Shown one piece after another: positions 44,101 through 56,620 of a stretch of 64,000 nucleotides of DNA. The DNA is from Styela clava (Eukaryota; Chordata; Ascidiacea; Stolidobranchia; Styelidae), in the NCBI RefSeq assembly GCF_964204865.1, contig NC_135250.1:32541395-32605394 (forward strand), in the 5' to 3' direction. Within the stretch, counting starts at the first letter, position 1, and each line of letters opens with the position of its first letter. The notes below the pieces were generated by a model. That model was not told the DNA's origin. It searched no databases and worked only from the letters and a program-made list of their open reading frames with translations. The position numbers and the translations under genes are program-made.

Positions 44101-47100
44101 CTAGTAATGCAAACGACCTACATACTATTTGAGTCAATATTTAAAAGGGATAAGGGGTTTCATAAATTATTATGGCAAACAATGAAAACTGACATAAAAT
44201 AGGTCAATTGTTGGGCTGGGTTTCCATTTAAAGGACTCACAGTAAGTTATTCCACAAACAAAGATATTCTAAGACTGCTCTTAAAACTTTATGATCACAA
44301 TGACTGATTCATGTATGGCCAATGAAAATTACAAAACCCAAGTTATAACGGTTTTCCAGAAGCTTGAACACTCTTTTCATACTACCTACTTTAGATACTA
44401 CCCAATCAGATTTAATCTGAATCATTCGACATGAGAATACACATGGACTGCGATACGTGCCACCCGGAACGAAACCAATGATGAAGGTCAAGATAATGTA
44501 AATGTTTTGATTAAATAAAACGTGCATATACTGGTAACTCATGGATATGTAAATATTCACTTCTGCATACAACTCCCTATGAAATGCTTCAAGCCCTTAT
44601 ATTGAAGATGGCCCCATGCAAACAGCCATACATACCAAGCTTCTAGATTTGGGACATCACAACATTGGTTCAGCTGTTTTACTCTTTCTATATATTTGGC
44701 AAAACTTAGTTTTGGATTCTAAACTCATTAATTACCATGAAATAATTATTTTCCTGAATACGTGCCTGCTATGACTTATGGGAGGCCGACACCCATTAGG
44801 TACATATTGAAACCAACAGCAGATAGGAATACTTGATGATGAACCTGTGATCAGGTATGTGGTCAAAACAAGACAAGTTTGGATTTGTCAATGTAAACTT
44901 CTGCATCGTAATGCATGATAGTAATCCTAACCACAATGCCTTAATAATGGATCATGGGTTTGAATTTGTTTAAATTATTTCAAATTATTACTGTTGATAT
45001 GGATGGAAATATAACAAAGGATACAACCTACATTATCAAACCTCAGTCTTCATATTTATACCTTCAGGGCGGGGTCATATATTTTATAATGCATTATTGG
45101 CGCATAATTGGCCATGCATAGATGCATAAGGTGGGAAACATGGGAGTGAATCAGCATCCTGTGCAAAGTCCAACAAGTGAAATGATTTCAGTCTGCAAAA
45201 TGCAAAGACAGCAATTCCGATACTGCAATGCAAGCATTTCAACCTTTCAGAGAACAAAAAAAAACCAGTGAGAGTAAATTTGAATACAAAACATGCCAAA
45301 ATGGCCATATTATTCATAGATGAGAATAATGCTTCAAAGCTTTACCACATGTGCACTAAACAAGAATTTAGACAAGTAGCTACTCTAGAGCCACTACCAT
45401 TAGGAGGTCCAAAATATTTTGGGTTTACTAATTTAATACACTCTGAGTGCGTTGGTGGGCATATAGATCGAAATGGATATCTTCAACCTTTCATACTAAT
45501 ATCTTCAAGTCCGACGCTATGACAATGGTTTTTAAAGTATGGGTCGCAACCCAAACATGGGTCTATAAATGAGTCGCAACAAGGTCGTCAATGTAAGGGC
45601 TATCCAAGAGAAAGTGGCTGAATATTTGAGCTGGTCCAATATCCCAATTTACCCTCTTAAGTTTGGTATTTAAAACAATGAAATATAAAGAAAGAACTGT
45701 CTTGAGTTCATTGTTACATCACAATTTATATACCAGTCTCGTGTCTTGTTCTATGGGTGTCAGTAACCATGCACCAAGCCAGTAACCAGGCTTGTTGTTG
45801 AGTTGACTGCGCAGAATGACATCATTTTAAAGCAAAAATGGATCCCTTTATTGGTAATGTGAATCCTAATAGAGAAAATGTGGCTTCAGCTCAAGCTTCA
45901 TCAACTGCGAACGAAGCACTGTGATCACATTTGATGAGTGAAAGGTTGCGAGAGAGAATGAAGGCTTAGGCAGGATGTCAGATGATTGGAAACAAAGTAA
46001 TGACTTTTCTGTACCATTCACGACTGCGTAGCTATACAAGCAGGGATTTTCAGCACTGAAGGTTCGCCTAAATTCCAGTGCTGACTGCCTGACTTGCACA
46101 TTTAGCTCAGTAAACTAGAGCGGTGTATAGAGATATAATGAAGGACTGTGTCAATGGACTGTTTCTGATAAATCGTTGTCTGTATTTGAGTCTAAAGAGT
46201 ACTAACACCGAAAATAGATTTTTGTTAAGAACTGGGTCACGAGTATTCATAAATCTCAAATTTGGATCGCGCTCAAAAAAGTTTGAGAACCACTGCGCAA
46301 TAAGTTATAACAGCCTGAACACTGCACCAAACACCTAACTTAGTCATTTGACAAAGAATTCAGCAGAATTAAGAATGATACCAGGGATGACAATTCTGAG
46401 TGAAAATAACGGTAGGTGGTAACTGGTAACAAAGTGTTGGATCACAAATAAAAAGAAAACTATATCAATAGGGTTTTCAGGCCAGTTGGATATTATACAA
46501 GTAGTAAAATAAAGAATGAAAAAAAAAAGTAAACCTTGAATAAATCCCCTAATCGTAACAACTTTGTTCTATTCCCAGTTAGTTAATAAATCAGTTCCAT
46601 ATTTCGTAAACATTTCTGATGTTTATCAGCTAATTTTGAATTTGTAGTCTATGTTTGACGTTTGACGCTTTACTATGATAAGCAAATATTTGAAGCAGTT
46701 TGTAGTTTCAAAACAATGATACTGCCACATTCAATGATTGGCTGAGAGGTGGGTGGCGTTTCGTGGGGTGGGAACTTTCTGCTGCATTGCAGTTTAAGTT
46801 ATAAGGATTCATGTCAATATCAACTCAGAACGAATACATGTCTTAAAAATAGTCTTATATTAATAAGGAGTTTGTTGTTCTGTTCCAGGGCCAAGAATAA
46901 GTCGATAAAGCTAATACAATGAACAGCAACATTAGCCAGCATAGCATGGCAGGAATATATCACACATCAACAATTGGTATTAAATATTGCATATGGCCCA
47001 AACTAAAATATTCAGATAGATATTTCTCATTTAAAACTTGTGATTTTCATCGGTGTTTAGTTTTAGATGACATTCTGAAAATATTTTCGATATTTAAAAT

Positions 47101-49985
47101 TCAGTAACTTTAAATAAAAAGTTTGATGTTCAATCTTAGTTAGTAGGTAATACTATGGGTAATTCTCCTTAGACTGAAACGCTCCAATATGCATCCCATG
47201 GATATCTATTCCTAATAGCCAAATGCTATGAGTTCCAATTTTTCAATTGATTTCTTTCAACTATTTTAGACGCATTAAATTTATTAAAGCAGAACCATGA
47301 AATAAGTTTCCTTGGTAAAACTTGATATCCGAATTCACATAATAGTTTCCTCAAATGGTATTTAATAGCGTTGCGTTTGCAGCAGCTTAAATCCAGCAAT
47401 ATTAATTAAAAGATAAGTTCTAGTGTGTATACCGTCCCAAGTGCAACGACAGACTAGTTGGATCTCTCGGGAATAATTGGAATTAACAAATCTTCCTATG
47501 AAGTTTATTTGAAATGGGTTTGCTTCAAACAAGCCACTGAGCAAGCGACTGAATATAGTCATTCAATAGAATAATATCTTGCTAGATAATTCAATTCAAT
47601 GCATGGATCTAGTATATAAATCACAAAAAACAAACCTGTGTATGCGTCCGATATTATTGACGTTGCCACAACCTTTCTTGAGAATGGGACGTAGCATGAC
47701 TTTGTTGACATGAGATGGCTTGTTCTGAATCCTGTGAGAAATTTAACATGTTGTTCAACTCAGATGAATACGCAATGCGAGAGAGTGGGAATGGCAGGTA
47801 ACCAACAACCAACCATATATAAGTTGAACTACCTTTATTCCATTCTGGGATCACAAAACTATGGACTAAGTGACAATGTCAAAAATTATTATCCAGATTT
47901 CCTAATTTTCCATCTTTTTTTTTTTCATTCTTGTACTGTTGATAGTGATAACTGATAACGAATAAATTCAAATTTCCTTAGGACTAACACTCCTAGGTAC
48001 TACTTGCGTTTTTGTGGTCAAAAATCCGTTTTTTTTTTCAGAGTTCAGAGCTGGAGTTGGAATCAGAAGCCAGAGTCGAAATTTATGTTAAGTTGGGGTA
48101 ATTTTTTGAATAGTTTGGAGTTTCGTCCACTCGGCAGCCCTGATCATCTAGTTTCAAGGTAAATTTCAATACAAAAGAATAACGCCCTGGTAGACTTCAA
48201 TCCATGGATTCATTCAAAACTTTCAACAACTCACCATAACTTCAGGATAGCGTTCCTGATATTAAGATATTTTCCCGGACAATATTTTGTTTGGCCGCTA
48301 AAAAATTCAGGAAACACTTCTCGCTCTTCCTCACTGATGACATCGAGTGGTAGTTCTCGCTCCCTCTTGGGGGGTAAAAATATATCACCAGAATCATCAT
48401 AGTAGGTGACATCTGTCAAAATAATATTATCAGGAAGGAATAAACAAGAGCTCAAATATACAAAAATAGGGGCATAGGCCTCATGCTATCACCACAAGCT
48501 CATACTATCACCGCAATATACAGTTTACTTAGAAACAGAAAAATTTGGGGAAAACAACTGGATAAAGCAAATCTAGCTATTTTTTACTATTGAAAATTTG
48601 AAACAGGACAATGGAAACCATTTTTGTCTCATCAACAACAACTTAACAAAACAAAATAGATTTACTACGTTGATGAAGGTTTGCAACCGATCCCTCAGTT
48701 AACTTAAAAGTTGGCAATAAACCAAGGTTCAGTCTAGATTTAAATCTTGGAATCTAGCTCCAACTCAGATTAAATAGTTTCGACATTTCGTTTCAAATTC
48801 TCTAAAAGACATTCATTAAGATTGACATATGAAGACAAGGCATCCCGATAAATCTAGATTGAACGAAATTAAAAATCAATATCTTTTTGATTTTAAAATA
48901 TTTTCAAATATTCGAATTCTCCTAATTTTTTTCAAATAGAATTCAGATTAACGAGACAAGAAAAATTCAGTAGGCTATTTCAACTACAATCATAGAAATC
49001 AGAGAAAACTCAAATTCATGATAAACAAGAATAAAAGTATGACTACTCGTTCATCTGTGTTCGAGGATGTCAAGAATCAAACAGAGCGATTGGGAAATAT
49101 ATTTCCTGTATTTAACAACAGTGTAACATTAGGTCAGAGCAACAAAGGCGCAGAATACAAAGAATTTACAGCAAGAATGAAACAAGATCTTCGTCAAAGT
49201 GTTTTCCAGACAACTGAACCTTCCCCCTCCTAACAATTTCAATGCAAATCAGTCTTTTAATCTGATTATCCAACACTTTATGATTTGAGATAACGGAAGA
49301 AAATGTCAGCGGCGTCTCAGTCACTTTTATTAATCCATAACAATTGAATTACAGAACAAGATTTCTCTCTAAATTTAACCGGTTAGGCCCAATTGTGAGG
49401 AAAAACAAGATTAATATAAAAATTCAAAATACAACATCTCCCTACCAATGTTCGCCTCTCCTTCTGTTGCCGACATTCCAGAACTATCTGATGACACTGG
49501 TTCCCGCAACATTGGATCAAGTTCTAAATGCCTGAATAAAATATATTTCTTTTAAAATGCTGATGCATAGAACAGGGCTACATTCTCACAATGTGCACCA
49601 TTGAGAACCACCATTAGATTAAGAAGTTGTCTCACCCAGGTCCGTCCTGTGCATCACTCGCGTTGTTACTTCCTGGTACGTTTGACCTCTTGTACTCATT
49701 AGCTGACCTCCACCATCTAGTGAGATCGTTCTCATGAACTAACTCAGTTGATTTTCCTATTTTGTCAGTTTTAGTTCGTTTGAATGGAAGGTTTGTGTCA
49801 TCATAACGTGAATTTCCACCATTGGGAGAAATTTTGATTGTTTCTTGATGAAGAATTGTTTTGTTGGTTACTGATGAATCAATTGTGACATCATCATAAG
49901 CACAATTTCCGAATGTGGCATCATCATTTTCTATATCGACTAGTTCATCTTCGTTTGTGCTCGCTACGATGATTGTTGAGTCCAT
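38180..49985 (-). CDS. MYSM1: MYSM1-like histone H2A deubiquitinase (SWIRM + JAMM/MPN)
   Basis: Ten minus-strand exons join in phase to 700 aa: 49636-49985, 49446-49531, 48235-48412, 47636-47731, 43264-43429, 42260-42439, 41044-41242, 40613-40728, 39668-39800, 38180-38778. Residues about 168-250 form a SWIRM domain (EEEREVFPEFFSG, KYLNIRNAIL, VMLRPILKKGCGNVN, NIGRIHRYLESVGAINYG), closely matching human MYSM1. Residues about 362-510 form the MPN+ domain: catalytic Glu378 in RHEVMGLLGG and zinc ligands His440, His442 and Asp453 in GWYHSHPTFPSHPSETD, so the zinc protease site looks intact. MYSM1 removes ubiquitin from histone H2A in chromatin and opens transcription. The family usually has a SANT domain ahead of SWIRM (human protein 828 aa); here the first 165 residues are acidic and disordered with no SANT. 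The Ser/Asp/Asn-rich C-terminal 190 residues follow the MPN. MPND is less likely because of the SWIRM domain. The start at 49985 is the only in-frame ATG of exon 1 that fits. Confidence 0.93.
39094..39481. mobile_element. Short hAT-type element in the last MYSM1 intron
   Basis: The ends are CAGGGGTTCCCAAACC and, inverted, CAGGGGTTCCCAAGCT. Flanks ATCTATGG (39086-39093) and GCCTATGG (39482-39489) agree at 6 of 8 bases, fitting a decayed 8-bp duplication. GGGGTCGC phrases lie inside both ends. There is no coding capacity (388 bp). Confidence 0.8.
41305..41460 (-). repeat. tRNA-type SINE fragment in MYSM1 intron 6
   Basis: It matches the SINE body and 3' part (CATATTTATCTTGAGATGAG, ACCATGGCCTCTCACACGG, GGAAGCTGTAACCGACCAGC). 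The tRNA head is missing. It is in the same direction as MYSM1. Confidence 0.65.
42475..42735 (-). repeat. tRNA-type SINE copy just upstream of MYSM1 exon 6
   Basis: It matches nearly the whole family with divergence: AATCATATGGCAAGCCATGA, AAGCCGTAACCGTTGGTTGC, ACAAGTCCAGCAATCCTAAC and the head near 42660-42735. Its 3' end lies only about 35 bases from the splice acceptor at 42440. Confidence 0.7.
45523..46295. mobile_element. hAT-type element in MYSM1 intron 4
   Basis: The left end is CAATGGTTTTTAAAGTATGG and the right end, inverted, is CAGTGGTTCTCAAACTTTTT, with GGTCGC/GATCGC phrases inside. Flanks CGCTATGA (45515-45522) and CGCAATAA (46296-46303) agree at 6 of 8 bases. It is 773 bp with no transposase. 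Confidence 0.72.
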
Positions 49986-50010
49986 TGCATTGTGGGAAAT
50001 GCTATTGCAT
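49964..50010 (-). promoter_or_regulatory. Two upstream ATGs before the MYSM1 start
   Basis: On the minus strand an ATG-CAA-TAG mini-frame lies at 50002-50010. A second frame, MQWTQQSS then stop, spans 49990-49964 and overlaps the main ATG at 49985 in another frame. If transcription starts upstream of them, they would reduce main-frame initiation. The transcription start is unknown. Confidence 0.45.
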
Positions 50011-50098
50011 TGTGGGTAACTATCTTGGCTGACACATTATGAGATCACATAACTTTACTATAACTAGAATTATGAGTAACTTAGAATTATGGGTAATC
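49982..50098 (-). promoter_or_regulatory. Four-fold repeated promoter motif of MYSM1
   Basis: On the minus strand TTTCCCACAATGCAATGG and GTTACCCACAATGCAATAGC lie next to the start codon. GATTACCCATAATTCT and AAGTTACTCATAATTCTA lie 60-95 bases further upstream. All four share T(T/A)(C/A)C(C/T)CA(C/T)AAT. The two proximal ones contain CCCANNATGC, the core of ZNF143/Staf-type sites found in many animal promoters; that reading is inference. Confidence 0.45.
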
Positions 50099-51901
50099 TG
50101 AAACTAATTAATTACAACAGTGATAATTATAAATCATGAAACAATGAACAAACACACAACACTACAAAAAGAAAAAAAGGCAGGAAATGCAAAAGTTATT
50201 ATTTACAGTAGAGCCAGGGGGACATGGATGGTGTTTTTATATATAAAACTATAACAAACTGACACAAAGAACAATCTGTTATATTGTCACAGATGAGTGA
50301 AATCTTTAACAACCCTATGGATAACTCTTCCGCCAGATAGGTACACAAAAAGTGTAGAGATTGATATGACGTGCAAGGGGTCTCCATTATTAGTTTATCC
50401 AGTCGAAACAAAAATCAAAAAGAATGTTGAGATATCTTAATAAAAGTGAACAATGAACATTCCCAAATCAGAAATTTTCGAACCAATAAATGGCAAAGGA
50501 CAATCATTCTGTATACATGCCAATGATTAACATCAGCATGTGATTTGAGACTAACGACACCTATCTACAGCATTCAGTTGAAATGCATTTCAAAATTGAT
50601 TGAAAAATTTAAGGTTGAAATATTTGGAGAATCAGAAATTTTCAAATCATTACAGGAAAGGCCTTATATACATGCTGAGGCTCAATAACAGTGTGATTTG
50701 AGAGCATTAATAATACCAGTGGGTAATAAAATGCCCAAAGTAGTCACAATTCTGGGATCCTCATCTGGTAAAATATTCAATATTCCAAAGCTCAATGTTA
50801 AACAGGTATGTTCTGGTGCTGAGGTTGTAATGTTTATTATTCAACCCCCTCCAACATGTGAACCCATCCGTCAATATTTACATCCATATCTATCAAGACA
50901 CGTTGGTCTCGTTTGAGCACAGTAAACAAGTACACACCTCCAACACACCTCACCATGAGGCTGTACTGACATGATGTCAAACAAAAGGTTATGATTATTA
51001 GCTCACAAATCAATGTAATGTTGGCCTGCTTTTCAGCAAAACCAGTGAATATGAATTTTGTACAACAGGTATTTATTAACTACAGAATAACAATTTTGGT
51101 TCCCAAATCCTTAATGGAAAATATAACTTTTGAATGAGTAGTCCAGGGTTGTGAAAGTGTTCTGTGTTGTATCATAGCCAAATATAACAATTCCCAAGGT
51201 ATGAAATGATATTGAGCTGAATGGACGAGAAGAATATTGGGTAATTCGTGAAAAATGAAAACAAAAAATTGAACAAGCATGAATTAATAAAGCACCTTAA
51301 ACCAAAATTAACCCATTTTCAGCTAGAGGGTAATAAATTTCAATGTTTTGTGATATTTGTCAGATTGTCACAAATCATAACTTCACAATCATTGGTTTTA
51401 CTTTACATAGAAAATGTTAAAATTCTATCATTATTATTATGAGGAATTTTATTTAGAATATTGGAACCATATTTTTTCCTAAAGTGGCCAAATGTTGACA
51501 ATTATCCTGAAAATGGGTCAAGAGAAAAAACAACTAATAAGGAAATTAAAAAACAAACAATAATTATAGGCTCGTTACAGACTACAAGGACAAAGTGTTA
51601 GTATTCTGGTCAACAGGGGGGAGGGGTCATGAGTTCAATAAAAATAACAAATCTGTTGATTTGTTGGGAATGAATTATAACAGATTTATGCAAATTCCAT
51701 ATTAAACAAGCCTGAAGCATGAAATCTCATGCCATACTAGCACAGAGTTTAAGTAAGAAATAATCTGTGATCCCTAATCTACATTACAAGTCAGGGTCGG
51801 CATCTAATCAAAAAGGAACTATATTATACCACAATAATACAGGTTAGATATGCAGCTGCTTCAAAAACATATAGGTAGGAAATTTCGTAGCATGCGCCAT
51901 T
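50099..51901. other. Gap between NDRG and MYSM1
   Basis: I see only short frames without domains. No exon encoding a SANT domain was found on the minus strand here. Confidence 0.5.
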
Positions 51902-51907
51902 TTTATT
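51902..51907 (-). other. Candidate polyadenylation signal of NDRG
   Basis: AATAAA on the minus strand lies about 125 bases after the stop codon. Confidence 0.45.
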
Positions 51908-52031
51908 TAATGAGTCCGCTACAAATTAATGAAGTTAATTGTCCATCCTCCGAAACGAGCGACACTAGCAAAACACGAACATTAATAAATCCCAACAGTC
52001 AGTCTGAATACAATAGTACGTATGTTACAGT

Positions 52032-53450
52032 TCAGCAGACGCCCTCAGTAACAAGCCTTGCCTTGTCAGACGTCTTGGCTATGATGTCATCTCCCGCTGC
52101 CACCTCTTCAATGATCGGTTTCTGCAGTGGAGTGTCTCCTGCCGCTACGTCCTTCCCCATGGAGCCGCCAGAGAGAGTACGGATGCGATTCTGTGTGTCT
52201 CGATCCTGTGATCCAGTGGAACAGCCAGAATATGTACGAGATCGTGCGAGACGTGACATGATGACAGATGGGATGTAGCCAAGACCTGTTGATGGAGAAA
52301 ATAAAATTACACGAGATAAAGAAAAGTCAGGCACGACATATAGGGCCACTGATATTAAAAAATAGGGATTCAAAAAATACAAGATTAAAAACTTGTTTTG
52401 AGGATATTATAAGGAGGAGATATCTGCCATTTGAATTAGGATGATAAACATAATTTATGAAAGAGGTGGGACAGTAATTTTCACTCAAATTCAATGTCAA
52501 TTCGAACCTTGCAGGAAGTAAGTGATGGCTTCCGCAACCTTGAATGTCTGTTCTTCGAGGATCATCCCGCCCGCATCAGCCATCTTCAAGAATGTTGTTT
52601 TTCTTGGGTTGAGTCGAGAGTTGAGTTCCACGACCTCCTCAACAAATGGAGACATATCACCCACTAGGAGGAGTGTGGAGCACGGAATTGAATGCTTTTC
52701 GCCCTCTTCAGTAGTGGGTCCGACAGTGCGAAACACGTTGATTTCAGTGCGACGTTCGTACTCCTTCAGCAACAGTTGAACGTTGTTTGCGTTCATGTTG
52801 TTCTGCAGATGTTTGCGATGAGCCTCGACTAATTCATGGTTGGCGCGTTCAACTTCCTCTTTTGAGAAATGGTAATTCAGTAGCTGCTCGTGGAGGGGAG
52901 TTGCCCAGTTGGTGATCTTACTGCCCAGCCATGAAAGATTTCCAACAGCTCCTCTAGTGGCATTGACAGCAATCAGGCCATCAACAAGAGTGGGATTCTT
53001 CATAGCGAAGCGAGTTAGAACATTTGCTCCAAGTCCGCATCCAATGCAGATGGCCTCCTTGATGGAAAACTTGGTGAAAACCTTGGCGACCATATCGGAA
53101 AGATTCTCGATGGATGGATAAGCAAATCCCGTCTCCTTACTGAGATCGGGAGCGTTTTCTTGCATCCCTGGTGCATCAATGTGATAGACGCAGAAACGAT
53201 TGCGAATGGATTCCATGTGCTCTGAGTTGAACAAAGAGCTGAAGTTGGATACATGATTCATCCCGATGTCATGGAAAGTGATAAAAGGCTTTCCGGTTGA
53301 GCGATCACCTTGAATGGTGACATGTACATCAACAGAGTGTGATGCGCCATTGTAAATATACGAGCATTCCACAACAACCGTTTCACCGGCCGTTGACTTC
53401 TCAAACAGCAGAGGTTTGGCTTCGGATATGTTAATTTCTTGAAGCTCCAT
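52032..53450 (-). CDS. NDRG: NDRG family protein (N-myc downstream-regulated)
   Basis: Two minus-strand exons, 52508-53450 and 52032-52285, give 398 aa. The split falls inside ITYFLQG-LGYIPS, exactly where other NDRG proteins read YFVQGMGYMPS. Family signatures are present: VHVTIQGD, ITFHDIGMNHVSNF, VYHIDAPGMQENAP, YPSIENLSDM, LLVGDMSPFVEEVVELNS and KTTFLKMADAGGM. The fold is alpha/beta-hydrolase, but the nucleophile elbow reads IGCGLGANV with no Ser, so it should lack hydrolase activity, as is known for NDRGs. These proteins are cytoplasmic scaffolds in stress response, differentiation and trafficking. The Ser/Arg-rich tail (SRLARSRTYSG, RIRTLSGG) resembles the phosphorylated tail of NDRGs; the NDRG1 decapeptide repeats are absent. 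The N-terminus MELQEINISEAKPLL aligns with other family starts. I cannot assign a particular vertebrate paralogue. Confidence 0.96.
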
Positions 53451-55489
53451 GTCTGCTTTGGGGCTATAGTAATTCTTGACAGACTAGGTTTAGGCTGATA
53501 TGAGTCTAGAAACCGAAAGTTTGAAGACTGGAATATCTTTAAAAATTCTAACTCACCACTATTTTGTCTAGTGAAAGTACCTGTGAAATTTTTCAAATAG
53601 ACGACTGGTTATCAATTGTTGCATCAATCTATTCTCACTCAGTATTATATACTTTTGTATTGTAATGGCCTGAATCGGTAACCAAGTTGAATAATTAGAA
53701 TATCAAACTTTCCGGACACAATCCAAGCCCTATACTGCATTTTCCATTCACACACAATATTTATGAGCTTAAAATTGTGTAGTCAAACTTTGGTGTGTAA
53801 ACAGTTAAACACCGAGATAATTTAATTATGATGATAGCTGGGACGAATCACAATAGCCCTAAGCGAAAGCCTGCTTGGGCCGGGGATAAACACTCAGGCA
53901 AAGTACACTCCAGACATGGTCTGTGTGTGTATTCAACTTGCCAGACAACAAGAATGACGGAAATAAAACCTGGGTAAACAGAATGTTCCGCGTCGTTTGC
54001 TTCAATAGGAACCAAAACATCGGGTTTCAAATTTCGAGTGTGATTATGATGTCACCTTTTATTGGCGGCTGGTTGGGCAACATTGAAATTAATTAAGTTT
54101 GAAATACATTAAAAACTATATCTCATTTCACAAACAGTTTCATTGTAAGATTTTGCCAAATTAAGTCCTTGTCATATTTCCTTATACAGCAAATAATGAC
54201 TTTTGTAAACAGCTGATAAAAAACTTTTGGCAACCAAAATCATAAACGCAAGTTATAATCACCAGTAGTGAGGTCTTGCTATATGCTTCGAGAAAGCTTG
54301 GATGCCCAAGCGAAATACCCTGCAATTTTCCAAATTGGTATAACATACAAATCCAGACCGATTTATTATAGACACCTGTGTAACTTTGTGAAATTACTCT
54401 GTAGTATTCTCACTGCTGAATTATGTTTGTCGAAACTACATTAGCATCTCCTATTCATTGCTGAACATTCATTAAATATATTATATTAAAATGTAGCAAA
54501 GAATCCAACCAGACACTGTACAATATGGTTACATTTGCTCAATTTACACTTCATTGGTGATTCAGACAAAGAATATGGCAACACTCATCTATCGACGTCA
54601 TCACTTTTTGTTAAATCAAAACCAAAACACAGAGTCGAGTTTCAAATCAACACAAAGAAATGTCTGAAGAACAGACGACACAGGAAGATTTTTCATGTTG
54701 TTCATATCCAGGCCTGTTGTTTATCAGATTAGCAAAATAAAAAACTCTTGCCAATGTACAAATGTATAACAAATAAATACAGAGAAATGTATTACATTCT
54801 TTGTCATAATCTAATGAAAAGTTTAAGGATTAATTTGAATATGATAGATCTTGTGGAAATGAGTCATTGTTAGAAAGTAATAAATAATTTAGATCGTGAT
54901 TATGATATAATAGACATGATATGATAGTATGATTAATTTTGGTAGGAAGCCAAATCTGCAATTTCTATAATAGAGATAACGAAATTTCTAAGCTATTATT
55001 ATGAGATATAAAGATATTTATATTCTTTATTAAATGTGTCCATTTATCAAGTAACTACAGGGACAGCTGATTTGTCAAAAACGATTGATCTCTACAAATT
55101 TCTTTGCCGAAAATTTAAAAATAGGAGAGAGCTTTTATGAAAAGTGATTCAATTGGTTCTCTTCTTTTGCAGTTTTCAGAAATTGAACGCTCTCTGAGAC
55201 TTCAGTTGCTCAAAATGACAAATTTTGAAATAAAATTATTCGTTTTGGACATCTCCGCCTATTATCCCCTTTGTGATGTATCTGAGCACAACCCTGAATA
55301 TGACTAGAATGAGCAATGAAGCGAAGTAATTGATTTCATGCCCTGATAACCAAGCAATGTCCTGCTGTTTCTATTGAGTTTAATTAGGAAACTCAGCATG
55401 TTGGAGGATAATCTAGGTTTCCACTGGGAAGCTTTAATGCAATAACACATGGGTCCTGAAAGAACTCGATATTCAATATGGAATATAAA

Positions 55490-56191
55490 CAGGGCTGCCA
55501 TCGATATGAACCCAAAAATAAGGACGTCGGTGAAACATGATAATAAGATAACAAAGAACGTACTTGCATCGCAAAAAAACTAAGGAAGATAAATGAACAA
55601 GCTTTTTATGTGAAACTACATAGCACCTCATACACTAAAGCACAGCACTACAACGGATTTTATTTATGATGAAGAATTCCATATAAAGACATTTTGTCCC
55701 GATTTTCTCCATTATTCTGTGTGTTTATTCTAATGTTTTGTGTGTTAATTGTTTGTTTTGTGTATTTTTTTTAGGGGAGATCGAAATAAACTTATACTTA
55801 TAATAAACAAAATGTGTTCATGCCAGTGTGACCCATGTCTAATCATACTTTGCCCTAGAATTGCTCCAGCAGTTCTTCATTCTTAGAAACGACCTATTCC
55901 ATCTCACTTCTATTTCGATTCAAGTTAACACAAACTAATCCGGAAAGCTAAGATTTTGTCATTGTGACTGTAATTACGTCATGAAAGCCCGTAGCAATGA
56001 ATGAGGTTCTAATATCATCTCTAGTATATAAATCATTGGAACTGACCAATCTATGTGCCTGGTATAAGAACCTCTACCCCTAGAACAATAAAAATAAGGA
56101 CACATGTCAAAATAATGACTTTTCTTAGAAATAAGGACTAAATAATTTTCTAAGACGAATCCTTCAAAATAAGGACAATATGGCAGCCCTG
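55490..56191. mobile_element. 702-bp hAT-type element
   Basis: The ends are CAGGGCTGCCATCGATATG and, inverted, CAGGGCTGCCATATTGTCC, with AAATAAGGAC inside both. Flanks AATATAAA (55482-55489) and AAAATAAA (56192-56199) agree at 7 of 8 bases. There is no coding capacity. Around 55770-55810 an AATAAACTTATACTTATAAT phrase looks like the 3' tail of a retroelement, perhaps a further insertion. Confidence 0.8.
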
Positions 56192-56575
56192 AAAATAAAT
56201 GAAACTCTCAAGGGTTGATATGTAACTCTGATGATCTGAATATTCATTTATAGGTTTATAGAAAAACAGCTTGGACAGGACTAACCAAGATTATCAGAGA
56301 TTACTGGCTCAGCCTCGTGGTCTCAAATGACATAGCATATTTATAAGAGGAACAAATGAACTAGCGCTGTACCAATCAGTCAATGCAATAATACCCCATG
56401 CTATCATATAAAATAACGAATGTATCTGAACAGCAACGCACTCTGACACTGCAGTTCCACAAATGGAACATCTTGTTAGAACATTAACAATGACAAATAT
56501 TTTCGCTGTCAGTCCAGCAGTCTGAGTTTTTCCCAACGAAATGTTTTAATTCAATTTCCATGGATGCAGGGATGA

Positions 56576-56620
56576 CAAGCCAGTACCTTTTAGCACATCT
56601 TATACTGCAGTACTGGCTTG
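56576..56620. repeat. 11-bp perfect inverted repeat
   Basis: CAAGCCAGTAC and GTACTGGCTTG are separated by 23 bases. No larger element is visible around it. Confidence 0.5.

Noticed and set aside
51850-52278. A 142-residue + strand open frame
   Set aside because: It is the antisense of the last NDRG exon and its 3'UTR.
53015-53254. Several open frames inside 52.5-53.6 kb on both strands
   Set aside because: They are shadows of the long NDRG exon.
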